Shown here piece by piece: positions 22,297 to 34,852 of a stretch of DNA of 64,000 bases. The DNA is from Timema cristinae. Taxonomy: Eukaryota; Arthropoda; Insecta; Phasmatodea; Timematidae. The stretch lies in NCBI GenBank assembly GCA_039000515.1, contig JBCFYV010009882.1:50665801-50729800 (forward strand), in the 5' to 3' direction. The notes beneath the pieces are model-generated. The model searched no databases and was not told the origin of the DNA. It saw only the letters and a program-made list of their open reading frames with translations. The position numbers and the translations under genes are program-made. How positions within the stretch are numbered: position 1 is the stretch's first letter; every line of letters begins with the position of its first letter.

Positions 22297-22479
22297 TTTT
22301 GAGTAAAGTGTGTATATTGATATGACACAATGTGGTGTTAAATATTGTTTTAACATAGCCTACATTCATATCCCCCTTATTTAGCGAATCTATAGAGGCA
22401 AACTCGGTTTTACCCCCATTATAACACGAAAACTTTACGGTAAATTTTCCCTCATTTCTCATTACACATTCGAAGCATG

Positions 22480-22663
22480 AAGGAATAAAGAAGGTAGAAT
22501 GTAGAGGAAGTGTAGAGATATTTACGTGGAGAAATAATGGAAAAGCATTCACGAAAATACCCTAGTACATCTGACCAGGTTTCAAACCACGATCTCCTCA
22601 TCATCGCCAATCTAATATAATTTGAGTGTGACGACTTTAGATCATGTGACCACCGATGTAGCT
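22480..22663 (-). mobile_element. SINE-C copy, tail lost
   Basis: The minus-sense head GCTACATCGGTGGTCACATG and box B-like GTGGTTTGAAACC are followed by the B/C body. Confidence 0.6.
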
Positions 22664-22820
22664 ACTTAATAGATGTATACATTATATTTAAAAAAGTATT
22701 GATATATTTTATATGTTCTTACTCGTTTACAGATTCGCTGTCGAGCACTTTTTTCGAAATGTTTTAACGTGTCATTCCCTTGGTCCACTTTAAACTTAAT
22801 CCATCTCGACGTTTATCTAA

Positions 22821-24208
22821 AGGCCCGTTCGCACGGAGCGTGTTTAGACAGATTCGGCTCGTAGATTGCATTATCACAGGTCGTGGGACCGATATATACG
22901 CGTTGGCTTGGAACGGCTCGGGCGTTGCGGCGAATTGTCGGTAAATGCTTGAAACATCAAACGCCTGTGGTTAGTCTGATGAGCCAGTAGAAGGGATGGC
23001 CTAAACCGTGATTTTGAGATATCGGTGATCATCGTGACCGTGATTGTAAAATATCGGTGATTTATACCAGTGATTATTCACGGTGATTGGTAGTCACAGT
23101 GTTTTGTCGACATATTTTTTCGCGGTCTCAGTTAGTTGCTGTATCGATATTTTTCCCCAGTCACCGCTCTTTAATATACTTGTAAAACTGATGTGTTTGT
23201 CACTCCTGTTTTCTAGTTCAAATAAAAGCCTACCATTTATAACAATTTTGAATTATTCGCCCCGTGATGGACGCCATTTATATCATTATGCTATTTTGTT
23301 GATGATAATTGCCCCGTGTTTGGGCAGTATTTGTACCATTGAAATAATACACAATTATTAGGTTAGATGGGATTTTAATATCACTATTGTCTTGATCGTA
23401 AAACTGATCATGTCATTGACAATTTCGAGACGCGACTAATAAATAACACGACCATACGTATCGAAGGCTGTAGTGACAGACACAGTCACAGTGAGGGTGC
23501 TAGTGTCAGGGCTAGTGAGCCAGTGCCCATTTATTTCACCACGCCTAGTATATAACTCTCTTCGAAAGAACTTTCTAAAAGGTGGTGTTAAAAAAAATTA
23601 AAATAAAAAAAATCTCGATGGCAGTAGAATGCCCGAGAGCCGGAAGATGCCTCAAATTACCGTTTAAAATTTCTATTCGATCTTTCCAGAACAGGAAGTT
23701 ATTATTTATTAAAAACCTTAAATTGTCATATTGACTCAACTAACGTCACGCACTCTGACGTCACTTGTCAGTGGCTCATGCCTTCTTAGAAGAAGAAGTG
23801 CTTTAAGCACCACGTAATATACTATATAATTTAAATAAAATAAGATACGTTTATAAAATTAGGACGATATTATTGTCAATGCTCTCACATATTCTTTATG
23901 AGCAGGTCAGTAACATTACACATTCTCGTCACTAAGTGTTAACAAACTAATGTGTTGGACCTTAGATAGAAACACAGGGTTGCCAACTTTCCGCTTTCTA
24001 GAGACTAATACATAACAGATTTATTTTTTATTACCAAACCCTTCCTTCACCTCTGACAAGACATCTTGTGAATGTGGGGAATGCCAGGCCTCCACCGTGG
24101 TTCGTATTCCACGTTAAACTGTAGGTCCTCCATTTCATCTCACAATCACCCTACCATTACACATTAGCGTAAGTGCGTATAACCCGAACGGGTAGTAAGA
24201 CGCGGTGC

Positions 24209-24252
<44 letters not shown>

Positions 24253-24830
24253 TTTTTTGTTAAACTCAAAAAAAATCACCTTGGGAATGAACGAACTGAG
24301 AACAAAGACAAACTTTGAGGAATATTAATATACAATATTGCTTTATAAAATGTAACTTATTATTTTTAATAAACACAACTATACCTGCTTTATAATATAT
24401 AATTGTTATGTTTGGGTTAGAAAAGTAAATTTGAGAAAAATCCAATAAAGAATATTTATTGGAATATGAGAATTAAGGACATAGACCACTACTGCCTGCG
24501 ACTGTGGGTAACCACATCGCCAGACACCAACCGATATTTTGAGAGTCACGGTCAAAGCTTCCATACTGGACTGCTCAGCTGTCGCCGGCTGGTGAAAGTA
24601 TCGCTAAACACCGATCAATGATACTTTTGAGGTCCAGTCACTGGGAGAGACAGTAATCAAGGAGCAACGGTGAAAAAAATCACCATCAGTGAAATATCGC
24701 CCATCTCTAGACAGTAGGGGCTCGGGCACGACTAGTGCAAACCACGCGTCGTGGAAATGGTTAGTCTCGTAAATTTACAAACCACAAGCCATTCGAGACT
24801 TGCCATACAACAGGTCGTGGGAACAAGGCT
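22821..24830. mobile_element. Possible ~2-kb DNA transposon
   Basis: The left boundary reads AAGGCCCGTTCGCACGGAGC. The right boundary, complemented, reads AAGCCTTGTTCCCACGACCT. The match is only partial. Both flanking 100 bp are CpG-rich compared with the interior, and CAGGTCGTGGGA occurs at 22877 and 24811. No transposase or clean target duplication is visible. Confidence 0.3.
24016..24252 (+). mobile_element. SINE-A copy, tRNA head missing
   Basis: It starts at CAGATTTATTTTTTATTACC, just after the head, and runs through an intact body and tail into a long (TAA)n. Confidence 0.85.
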
Positions 24831-25494
24831 TACGGCTATGTTTACACAGTCGAAAAATTGTCTTCACCCTTTTTCGTCGTTACAATGTGTTCAATAAGTT
24901 CGAATGTGTGTACACAGTCAACATCACGACAAAACTGTGTTTCAGCAGTTGAAAAGAGTTGTGGAGCGCCACAACATTGTGACGACTTCTTTGTCTTACG
25001 ACTTGGATGCGCCTAGTGCGAACAACTGGATCTGTGTACACCTGCGACAATTCTGTCATTGCTCACCAGATTGTGCTTGGACGTTGCCCATAACGTCAGT
25101 CAAGTTTAGGAATAAATATCACATATAGTGCCTATCTATCTTTCGATCGTACTCGTTCTCCAATTGGTGTCCTGCTGAGAAATTGATTGTCCAACTAGAT
25201 CCAAAAATTCTCCAAAACTGGAAACATTCTATAGTAGGGAAAAAAACTTATCGGAATAGTTCATATAACGCTCAAAACTTGTATAAAACTTTCCAAATGA
25301 AAGTCTTTCACTGTAAAGAGGGTGTAGTTAAAATTGACGTTCGCATCCTCGTCGTTTTCTATTGTAGGTTACAAGAGTAAAAATAGCACCTACTTCTACG
25401 TCCATTATGATAATAGATGTACCATATAATATATAAGTTTATGAAACTTGTTTATCCTGGCAACAAATATGTTCCCTATAAACACAAACACCAA
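24831..25494. other. Non-genic DNA, possible further transposon end
   Basis: GGCTATGTTTACACAGTCG at about 24834 looks like a cryptic terminal repeat, and GTGTACACAGTCAACATC follows at about 24909. The 74-codon frame at 24904-25128 has no recognised domain. Confidence 0.25.
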
Positions 25495-25696
25495 CGACGC
25501 GACTGTTTCGATTGAGATAGAGGTTCGAATCTCATTCGGGTATACTGAGGATTTATTTATTTCGTAATGTCCCCTACCCCCTCCACGCAAATGCGGGTAC
25601 ACTCTCTAAATATAACCTTTCTTATCCCTAAAACCATTAATGTAATTAATAAATAAGGGCATAACCCAAACGGGTAGTAAAATTGGGTGTTAAAAT
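25495..25696 (+). mobile_element. SINE-C/B copy, 5'-truncated
   Basis: Box B GAGGTTCGAATCTC, the body CCCTCCACGCAAATGCGGGT and a tail ATAACCCAAACGGGTAGTAA are clear. Box A is missing. Confidence 0.75.
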
Positions 25697-25870
25697 CAGT
25701 ATGCTCTTATTAGAAACATTATTTTAGAAATGTTGTTCAAAATGGGTATTTAAGTTGAGTTTTACTTGATAAATACCAATGCATACTGGTTTTTTTTATA
25801 CAAATTATTTCAAGGGTAGTTTAAACTAATTTTTGAATGTGTTGCTTTAAATTTAAACCAAATTAGAAAG
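25697..25870 (+). repeat. Rep-X fragment
   Basis: TTCAAAATGGGTATTTAAGT and AAGGGTAGTTTAAACTAA match words of the Rep-X arrays. Confidence 0.4.
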
Positions 25871-26564
25871 TATGTGCAATTGTGTAGCACCATTTATTTA
25901 TTTTGCGAAGTGTCACGTCCCATTTACACATTTGATAATACATGTTCCTGTATCTGTATTTGTTAATTTGATAATACAGCTACTGTATGTATCATACTAA
26001 ATTACTCGCTGATCCTGCAACTGCTCCAAACTATATCACGGCCAACGCCCTTCCGCCCCTACCAAGCACCATCACTCAACTCTCCCATAAATGACACGAG
26101 TTAGCAATACAAAGATAATAATTAGAGTAGAACAATTATAAGAGCGTTGGCGACGTTATTTACAATTAGTTAAAAAAATTATGTTTGCAAAATGAAACAA
26201 GTTAATTACTTTATGATATTTAGAACTCGAAAGTTCACTGACGCACTTACCAAAGTACGCCACCTATCCTTATCCAGTCAAACTATCTCTTTTCAGTTAC
26301 ATTGTAATATTAGTAAAATAATAAAATACTCATGTAATTTGGGAAGAGAATACTTATAAGTAAAAAATAAAATTGCGTACAGCCCTGTTAAAGAGAACGG
26401 TGAACTAGGGGGTTGTGGGGGTGTAAAATACAATAATACATGTAGTCTTTTAACCATACGACCTTCGGATACCCGGCATTGCGTTTTATCAAACATACTA
26501 TACAATAAGTTTATAGGAATAAAATAATAGTTCTGTAATTTATTGCATCGTTTATACCATACTG

Positions 26565-26844
26565 GTGACCTGGTGGTCTAGGGGTAAGGTGTCGGACTTC
26601 CGTGCTGAGGGTCCGGGGTTCAATCCTCGGTCCCAGCACAGATTTATCTGATTGCCAAACCCTTCCTTCACCTCTGACAAGGCATCTTGTGAATGTGGGG
26701 AATGCCAGGCCTCCGCCGTGGTTCGGATTCCACGTTAAACTGTAGGTCCTCCATTTCATCTCATAATCACCCTACCATTACACAGTAGCGTAAGTGCGTA
26801 TAACCCGAATGGGTAGTAAGACGCGGTGCTAATAATAATAATAA
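26565..26844 (+). mobile_element. SINE-A copy, full length
   Basis: Head, body and tail are intact. A perfect 12-bp duplication TATACCATACTG flanks it at 26553-26564 and 26845-26856. Confidence 0.9.
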
Positions 26845-26967
26845 TATACCATACTGTAGAAGTATAGAGTAATTATTATTAAACCTTATATGATGATGGA
26901 ACTGCAATTTTTATTGGATTTAATTTGGGTTTGGATCCCGACCCTTTAACCCCCTGTTTCTTTACTT

Positions 26968-27020
26968 TTCGACATTTCGCTTATCCGGCTAACTGTAGAT
27001 TACGTTTAGGTCGGATAATC
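26968..27020 (-). mobile_element. pogo-like transposon end, inverted
   Basis: On the minus strand GATTATCCGACCTAAACG and, further in, CCGGATAAGCGAAATGTCG repeat the order seen at 20154-20215. The outermost bases (TGTTAGTCTT) have decayed or differ. Confidence 0.45.
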
Positions 27021-28239
27021 AAGACTAACAAATATAATTTTACAATAAACTCAAATTTTCAAAAATTAGTTATCAGTGAACTGCCATTAAACGATTTTTT
27101 CTACAAAACAACACGTGCACGCTGTTGTTATAAATGTAAAAAAATACACCAGATGTCCATTTTGAACAAAGTCGCTAAAGTAATTTTCAAAAAATCATAA
27201 ATATGAGTAAATTAGGAGTCCGTAAACCACCATTAATTTTAAAGATTGAATTTAAACCACGGTTTTACCAAGAGTGGTGGCCATATTAAAGCTAAATATC
27301 ATGTATGAACGATTTCCATGAAACCGTTTTGACTTTAGAGCCAAGTACAGATGGATAGAAAATCCTGAACAGTAATTATTGTAAATACCATAATTTTTTA
27401 TTTATTTTTTTAGTTTAGTTTAGAACGACATTATTCATCAAAATTTCAAAAGGAAAAAATGTATATGATTACACTATTTTCTCTACGTGAGAGAGTTAAA
27501 ATGGCGATAACGTCAATGAAAAATTTCTAAGTTGACTTAGAAAGTTATTTTAGAGTGACTCAAAGAAACTTAAATGATTTAAAAAAGAGAGTATAGTGAA
27601 AATTAAATAAATATTAAATCTTAATTTTAACTTAACTATTTCTAGTTTATATGCATGCATGCGTTAGAGTGGGCAACATTTATTCGTCATTTTCCAATAT
27701 TCTCCGTCTCAAAATAATGTTGCCTATTAAAACCTTTGGCAGAGGCATACATAAATTATCAAATGCTGGCATCAGACAAAATGTATATGCAACGAAGTGA
27801 AAGTGCTATTTAACAATATTACAATCATTCAAAATCAGTGTAAATTTGTAAAAAAAAAAGCTTTTTTAACAAAAACATTCTGAAAATTACGCTACGTTTG
27901 GCATAGATTGTAACTGCCAAAGTTTATAGTGGTAATAGAATGTAGCTATGCTGGTCTGACAGGTCTTTTGTACAATGATGAGTGAACAAAATCGAGCTCA
28001 GTAAGTTCAGTGCGACGGTAAAAGGAATATTTTACCGAGCAGACAGTGACAAAAATAGAGTCTAAGCAAATTTTGCTGTGTTCATTTAAACACCATCAAT
28101 AGTCACCCCGCCTCTTGGACTTACCCCCCTTTCTAGTCCATCCTCTCAAAGCTCTGGGATTGGACGACCACCCATGATCGGAAAGCCTACCTTTTTGTCA
28201 GATCGGTGTTTCTTCAGATTATCTTATTTTTAGCTCATT
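27021..28239. other. AT-rich DNA with Rep-X traces
   Basis: Rep-X-like words (AAATTTTCAAAAATTAGTTA, GTAAACCACCATTAATTTT) occur at 27040-27250. No gene is recognised. Confidence 0.4.
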
Positions 28240-28740
28240 TGATCTTCCTTCATTGATCATCCTGTACTTCATACTAGATAAAAGTCAAAACCCATATGAC
28301 CAGGTTGGTATCATACATCATATTTGATAATCCGTAATCAATCGTGTAAATGCATAGTAAGAAACATCATCATGATTTAGGATATTAAAACCATATGTTT
28401 TGATCAAAACTATGCACCAATATAGGATCATCCCTCATTAATCTAAGTCATTACGACTATTCAGAATTATGGATTAATATAAAATCGTAACTCATTTGTC
28501 AAATTCATTATGAACAATCTGAATTATGCATCAAGATAGGATCGTTCCTCATAGGTCAAAGTCATGATGAACAATCGGAACTATTCATCAATATAGGATT
28601 AACCCTCATTGGTCAATTTCATTATGTTCGATCAGAGCTATGCATCCTACTCTGTGCAGTATTATCAATCTAAGTCATGATGCTTGATAAGAACTATGAA
28701 TCATATTTATATATATCCTTCACGAGTGATACTTACACGA
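28240..28740 (+). repeat. 57-bp-period tandem repeat
   Basis: Corresponding points of successive units fall at 28338, 28395, 28453, 28510, 28567, 28624 and 28681, a period of 57 (once 58). The core reads ATGAACAATCTGAATTATGC then ATCAATATAGGATC and CCTCATTGGTCAAAGTC. Eroded units with similar words (GATCATAGCTATGAATCATT) continue on both sides of the SINE-B at 29.0 kb, fading by about 30.15 kb. Confidence 0.75.
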
Positions 28741-29006
28741 TATTCATACTTAATCTCTGACATAACCAGTGATCGTCCTTGATTGTTAAGTGCCCTGTCT
28801 GATACTTATAATAATAGGCTGAGCTTTGGCTAAGTCAGTGTACTCGAACGGATCAGAATCATGCATCACAACCAGACATTGATGAATTACGCCATGCAAG
28901 ATTCGTTTACTACTCTATATATGCTGATCCCTAAGTCATTTTATACTTGATCACCAATCTTTGATTGTCAACATCAAGTACTTGTGAAATCGATCAATTT
29001 CATGCG

Positions 29007-29267
29007 ACCCGCCTCGGTGGCGTAGTTGGCTAACGTACTTGTCGTGCTGAGCTCGACTGCTAAGGACGGGGAGAGATCGAGGTTCGAATCTCGGTCGGGT
29101 GGAACTGGGGGTGGTTTTTTCTAAATGGTTTTCCACTCTCTCTCCACGCAAATGCGGGTTCACTTCCTCCAAATTCAACTTCCCAATTCCTAATCCATAG
29201 CGTAATTAGTACTTAAAGCGTATAACCCGAACGGGTAGTAAGACGCGGTGCTAAATATTATATTATT
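29007..29267 (+). mobile_element. SINE-B copy, full length
   Basis: The head ACCCGCCTCGGTGGCGTAGT, box B GAGGTTCGAATCTCGGTCGG, the B/C body and the tail are complete. The 11-bp duplication AATTTCATGCG lies at 28996-29006 and 29268-29278. The ACCCG...CGGGT ends of the head can still pair as an acceptor stem. Confidence 0.92.
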
Positions 29268-30245
29268 AATTTCATGCGTGTTATCGATTAGATGAGCCAT
29301 CACCCAATTAGTCATAAGATCATCGTTCATGTCTGATAAATAGTCCCGCATAATATTGATCAGAGTCATGTAACATTGCCATCCACCAAACTGATCAGTA
29401 ATGCTAGATATCGATCATAGCTATGAATCATTCATGATCTATCTTACCAATATTTATACTTGATCATCATTCTTTGATCGGAACCAATTAGATCTATGCT
29501 TCGCTCAACAATTCAAATCAGTAAGGTGTGGCCGAGACCTATGACTAAACGAGGGATGCCTGTTCATATAATTATAAAAATAAATTATAAATAGAGGAAC
29601 TATGAACATGATATGAATTCATTTCCCAAACTTGACGTTCCTAATGTAGCCTATAGGTTCATTCACCTTATCTTGGTAGAGAAGAGTTATTACACTTATG
29701 GATATACAGACTCCTATTTCACTAGTATTAGGTTTGATCCTTGCCAAGGAAACCGTTTTGAGGTTTAGATAAACATCAAACATCAATGACTGCTATCTCC
29801 CATAGTTAAACAGATGTGAAATCATAGGTCAATCACGTATAGACCGATCCCAAGCTGTCACGGTGAAATCACTGTCCCGAAACATCCTATTTAATCATAC
29901 CTCATTGGTTATAGTTATAAGACACTAATGTATTAGAGTCAATGATTCGAAGATTTATTTAATCGTCCTTCATTAAACATAACATACATCATACATTATC
30001 GAATTCATAAGACATGTATTCATCGTTCATTGATTGAAGACGAACAAAATAAAACAGTTGATCGATCCTAATGGATAAAAGTTATCCTTATAGATATTTA
30101 ATCTCTATTTATCGATTGGAGAAATGCTTCCTCCTATCTTCGTCATAGTTTGAAATACTTACCCTTCACTTCAGACTTGTCCAAACCAGCCCCCTTTTCT
30201 TACTTTATGTTTTGAAAACTTAATCCACTTCACTTGAATAAATAG

Positions 30246-30302
30246 GGCACGTGTAGCCCGAATGATAGTAAGACGAGGTGCTAAAACAAACAAACAAAAA
30301 AG
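30246..30302 (+). mobile_element. SINE tail only
   Basis: GTGTAGCCCGAATGATAGTA then AGACGAGGTGCTAAAA is followed by CAAA repeats instead of TAA. Confidence 0.6.
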
Positions 30303-31148
30303 GAAATCCAGTTGAATAGAGCGAATAGCTCCAGACGCGTAAATCACAAATGGATTGTGTATGGTGGAAATTTCAAATGCCTGATGGAAGGCCAATGTGG
30401 GTTGGTGAAAACAATCTATATAATCGAATGCGATTTTCCAGAAAATTTCTCCACACATCCCCACTACATGTGTCTACTCTATCCACATCTGAAGCCGTGG
30501 TCCCAACTGCTGATCACTGGTGACTCAATCCTGGGAGTCACGTTTATTTGCTCAGCACTCATCATCTCGATGACCGCGATATCTACTGTAACTGGATTTC
30601 AATACATGACGTGCAGGATCTGGCAACTCAGCAGAGACGTCACCTGAGGTCATATCGCTTCTAAAACCATACGGAGCGCTCCCACCCCTGCACTCGACTG
30701 CTGCAATAAAGCTGGTGTATATATTAGTCTCTGATACTGGTACTGTGGCGGCAACTACACGCTCTACTAGCATAGCAAGTTCAATTTAAGACAGTGCCCC
30801 AATCATTTCATCCAGACTTACAATATATATCACGGATTTGGCAGGATTCTAGTACAGGGCTAGGGGGAAGTCACTAGCTTCTATACTATGAATAAGCCGG
30901 TCACAAAAAAAAATCATTCCGAGACTTTGGATTAATCCGGGGGTGAGCCTCCATCGTTAAGCACCGCAGATCAATCTCTAGTGTTGCTAAACGCCCATTC
31001 CTCTGGCGGAAAACGATACCAACGCAGATTTATTTAAATCCGTAGGTGATACTCAAAATAGTCGTAAACTTCACAGAAAATTTCAAGAAGTATTGTCTGT
31101 CCTCGTCTGGGAGCGAGAGGTACACGCTTTGTTCTTCCTCAGCAAGCA
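30303..31148. other. GC-richer unique DNA, coding status unknown
   Basis: About 30500-30780 is less AT-rich than its surroundings. A minus-strand frame (30773-30552) reads MLVERVVAATVPVSETNIYT and later AELPDPARHVLK. It has no domain I recognise and no clear splice signals were established. It could be an exon, an old mobile-element piece, or chance. Confidence 0.25.
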
Positions 31149-31194
31149 TACTTATAACCTGAACAGTTAGTAAGACGCAGGGATTTAAAAAAAA
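31149..31194 (+). mobile_element. SINE tail only
   Basis: ACTTATAACCTGAACAGTTA then GTAAGACGCAGGG and an A-run mark a truncated tail. Confidence 0.6.
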
Positions 31195-31528
31195 CGTACG
31201 AGATAGTACCAAAAACGGACCTGCGGCCAGGAGATTGATAGTAAAAGCCAGTCTTAAAACGATTCATCCATATCCCCGTTAAATTTGGACGGAAACAGGG
31301 CTGAACTAGTCATAGCTATATATTCCATATTATTACACACTATAGACCTCCGCAGTAGACTGCAGCACTGCCCTTATGGTAGAACCTTGTGCTACTGCAA
31401 GTTTAGAATTGCTATTACATGGCGTCTACTGTACAGACGAGACTACTAAGTACTAACCCCGATGGGATTTCAAGAAGTGTTATTGGGTGCAATGCAATCT
31501 AGAGTACAGCCTCCTAGGCCAGAGATCA

Positions 31529-31806
<278 letters not shown>

Positions 31807-31899
31807 TAAATAACTTAGGTGCTGGAATGTGCCTTCAACTGTATTGACCTGGCGAGTAGTAGGGGAAGAGCGGATAATTTTCCTTTATCAATGTAAGAG

Positions 31900-32175
31900 C
31901 AACGTTCCCAGCTACCTGGACCCTGCTTGTTTGCAGTCAGCACTTGTCCTTAGAATTGTCCTCTGTTTTGTTCAAACTGAGTCCTCCAGCATGTACTTTT
32001 AGCAACTTCCTTTCTTTGAGATCCTGAAACATTATGGTGTTTTCTTGTTTGAGATCATTAGTAAGATGCATTCGTAGTCTTCCTGGTCCCCGTTAACTCT
32101 TCTATCTTGCATTTTACTCACTCAATAAGCCATGTCTTCTCATAATGTGACCTAACCAGTTGGCCTTACTTCATG
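31900..32175 (-). pseudogene. 3' fragment of a LINE reverse-transcriptase ORF
   Basis: On the minus strand, from 32170, the peptide reads SKANWLGHIMRRHGLLSE. After frame changes it continues with the pattern seen in endonuclease/reverse-transcriptase C-termini (a basic glycine/arginine run, then a leucine/aspartate helix, LRMHLTNDLKQ, and LKERKLLK). It is related to the fragment at 52157 and is not of the jockey type seen at 2.5 kb. The rest of the element is missing. Confidence 0.6.
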
Positions 32176-32894
32176 TATTTCACCTGCAGAATGGTTCTTT
32201 ATTCATATGCTATTTTTAGAACTTTTTCATTTGCCACATGATTCGTCCCCTTTTTTCTGACTAAGGTGAAAAAGGACATTTTCAAGACTGGGGGAAATTG
32301 TGTTGACTTTCTTGTGAAAACTATTGTTGAAGGACGGCTGGTCATCTAAAAATTTTGTAAGAAGGACCGAATTGGATTTTAAGGAGCTACTTTGTTTAGT
32401 AGCACCCAAAATTACGAACAGGATACCAACCTTAGAGCCTTCCTTATTGCGGCTAGCCGTTGCTCTCTGATACCTAAAAACTGGTGATTCGTACATAAGC
32501 TTGATGTATTTGTTGACTAAGACGAGGACCAGAAATCAACTGAATTGAATTCAAAAGTTGCACGCTAATACTTGCGCGTGGGTCCACCACACCAATTAAT
32601 GTTTCCCAATGACGGTGGGAGATAAGACAATGGCAACTGGGTTTGATTTTTTACATCCGATACTCGGTCGATGATCGCGTGTAGTCAGACACACAGGAAA
32701 CGTCGATAGGTGGCTTGTACTAAGCTTAAGTGTCATCATCTCAGCGCCATGAAAAGAGATACTCCATATTTAACATTTAACGAGTTTCCTCATCTTCAGC
32801 TTCAGTTTAATAGCCAGTAGCATTCTCTTGTCAAAAGTAGCCTTGACCATTGCTATTTTGACTGCACCTCTGTCATAAAAGTTGGACCAAAATG

Positions 32895-33042
32895 AAATTT
32901 ACCTGCATTTGCATTAGGGATCATGGGAAAACACCGAGGAAAAAAAACACCTCTGTGCACTCAACCGAGATTCGAGCCCTGACTTGTCCATCCAGGATGG
33001 ACGAGATTGGCAAATTGCACGCGTGCTTACTGGTGTGGGTCA
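32895..33042 (-). mobile_element. SINE-C head and body, degenerate
   Basis: The minus-sense head begins GTGACCCACACCAGTAAGCA, with box B GGGCTCGAATCTCGGTTG. The tail is absent. Confidence 0.6.
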
Positions 33043-34339
33043 CATAGTTTACATTTTGTACTAAAATATGGAACATTTAATTAGTATTGCAAGTTAAAAT
33101 AATTGCATATTAATCAATAAGCCTAAAGAAAGCTAAAGAAAAGTCAGCAAGTAATCAATAAGTTGGTAGATTGAACGTTGGGGTGACGGTGGTAAACACG
33201 CATGGTAACAGTAAAATACACATTGGTAACGACGCAGGGATAATCAATAACGTTATACTTGACTTTTCAAATAGAAACAATAACAATCCCACTATGTGCT
33301 ATCATAAATACTTTTCCACGTCATTATTACCTTCCCTCTTTGAAGCGATGATTCAATGACTGATTTTACTATGTAAAGTGGAGTCGATTGTGTTAAAAAA
33401 GAAATGCCGGTTTGGAAATGCAAAGTAACTCTACGTATATCCGTTTCAGAGCGCGGTTGTTAGTATTAATATCACTAATAGCACTTGTTTCAATCTCCAT
33501 TTTATAAAACCATGGATACACAAAGGTGAATACAATGCGAGTACTCCTGTTGCCCTACAGGTACAGGTTTTTAACCCAGTACTTCCAAAATTATTTTTTG
33601 AAGTTTGAGAAAATAATATTTTGAAATGAACAATGCTGGCGCAAGAAACTTCACCCTAAAGTTTGTTTGATGTATAAGTTGTATTTACAAGTTATGTTAG
33701 CCAAAATTATGTACTGTGCACGTGCAATGATAATTAAAGTTCCTATCTAATACATAAAGTCTATGAATTCCCATGAAAGGGAAAGAAAGTATACACGGAT
33801 TTTCTGTAGGAAGTTTTTTCTGAAAAGTCCTTTTACCTTCCAGAATAGTAGAATTTTGGTTGTAAAGAAAGACAAAATGGACTTCATACAAAAATGGGTG
33901 TACATTATCTACGCTTTACTTTTTAGTAAAACGTAGATAATATTCAAAGATGTTTATTGACATTACCTATCATATGTTCCTTGAATCGTTTTTTCTTTTA
34001 ATTCCACGTTTTATTAGAAATTGTGTACTAAAATATTAGTTTAAAGTGATTAGCCAACACACTAAATTTATTTATAATAAATAATGAAAGCGAAAAAAAA
34101 GTTAAATGTATTTATTTGTCTGTACGAATGAGTTATTTTACATTAATGTGTGTTCCTTGAAATTGAGGAAGAAAATTATGTTTTAGGTATTATTTGACAT
34201 GATACAATTCAACGTTACCTTCAATTATCAATTAAACGGGATAAAAGAAAGCAACGCTATACAATTAGGTACTTACGAAAGGCGAAGCTTGAGGGATGAA
34301 AGGATATAATAACGAAGATCAGCCGTAACTGACATTTCA
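33043..34339. other. AT-rich DNA, no gene recognised
   Basis: Only short frames without domains are present (33171-33359, 33697-33891). No repeat structure is obvious. Confidence 0.4.
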
Positions 34340-34528
34340 AATTAATTAAAAAATGACACCTGGACACGGGAATCGAACCCATGACCTTTGGCATGGCATA
34401 AAATATGAGATAAGAATGACCCTGAGCACGGGACTATACTTGGATAGCTGAGTAAGAGAGCATTGGCGCGCTAAACCAAATGTACCTGGTTCGATTCTCG
34501 TGATCAAGTGTCATTTTTTAATTAATTC
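34340..34528. repeat. Inverted pair of tRNA-like 3' halves
   Basis: Arms of about 40 nt, 34340-34381 and 34487-34528, are inverted copies. Each reads GGTTCGATTCYCGTG (T-arm-like) running outward into TGTCATTTTTTAATTAATT. The right member has a tRNA-like 5' half too (TTGGATAGCTGAGTAAGAGA from about 34440), with an acceptor-like ACTTG/CAAGT pairing. It is probably a tRNA-derived SINE copied in inverted orientation. A functional tRNA is unlikely because the anticodon arm is imperfect. Confidence 0.6.
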
Positions 34529-34759
34529 GAAAATTATAAAGGAATTTTAATACATATTTTTGTATTTAAATAATTTTTATTTCTCCTCCTATATTATTTT
34601 TCCTCTATATAGTGTACTCTATATATTTCCTCTTTTTTTTAACACATACTCTGTGTATTTGCAATATATTGTGCGATATATTTTCTGTCCTGCTTTTTTT
34701 TATATGGTCACTATAAGAATATGTATTGAAATTAATACCTATAACCCTGGGAACGAGAC

Positions 34760-34852
34760 TAATTTGGACGGTTAAGTGGTATAATACTGATTCGCTAAGC
34801 CAGAACTACCGGGTTCAATTCCTGTGTTTCAGATGCCATTTCTTAATCTATA
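34760..34852 (+). repeat. Third copy of the same tRNA-like repeat
   Basis: TTTGGACGGTTAAGTGGTAT leads to box-B-like CGGGTTCAATTCCTG and the flank TGCCATTTCTTAATC. This parallels the copy ending at 34528. Confidence 0.55.

Noticed and set aside
28240..28740. CRISPR-like array
   Set aside because: The whole 57-bp unit repeats with drift. There are no constant repeats separated by unique spacers, and the setting is eukaryotic.
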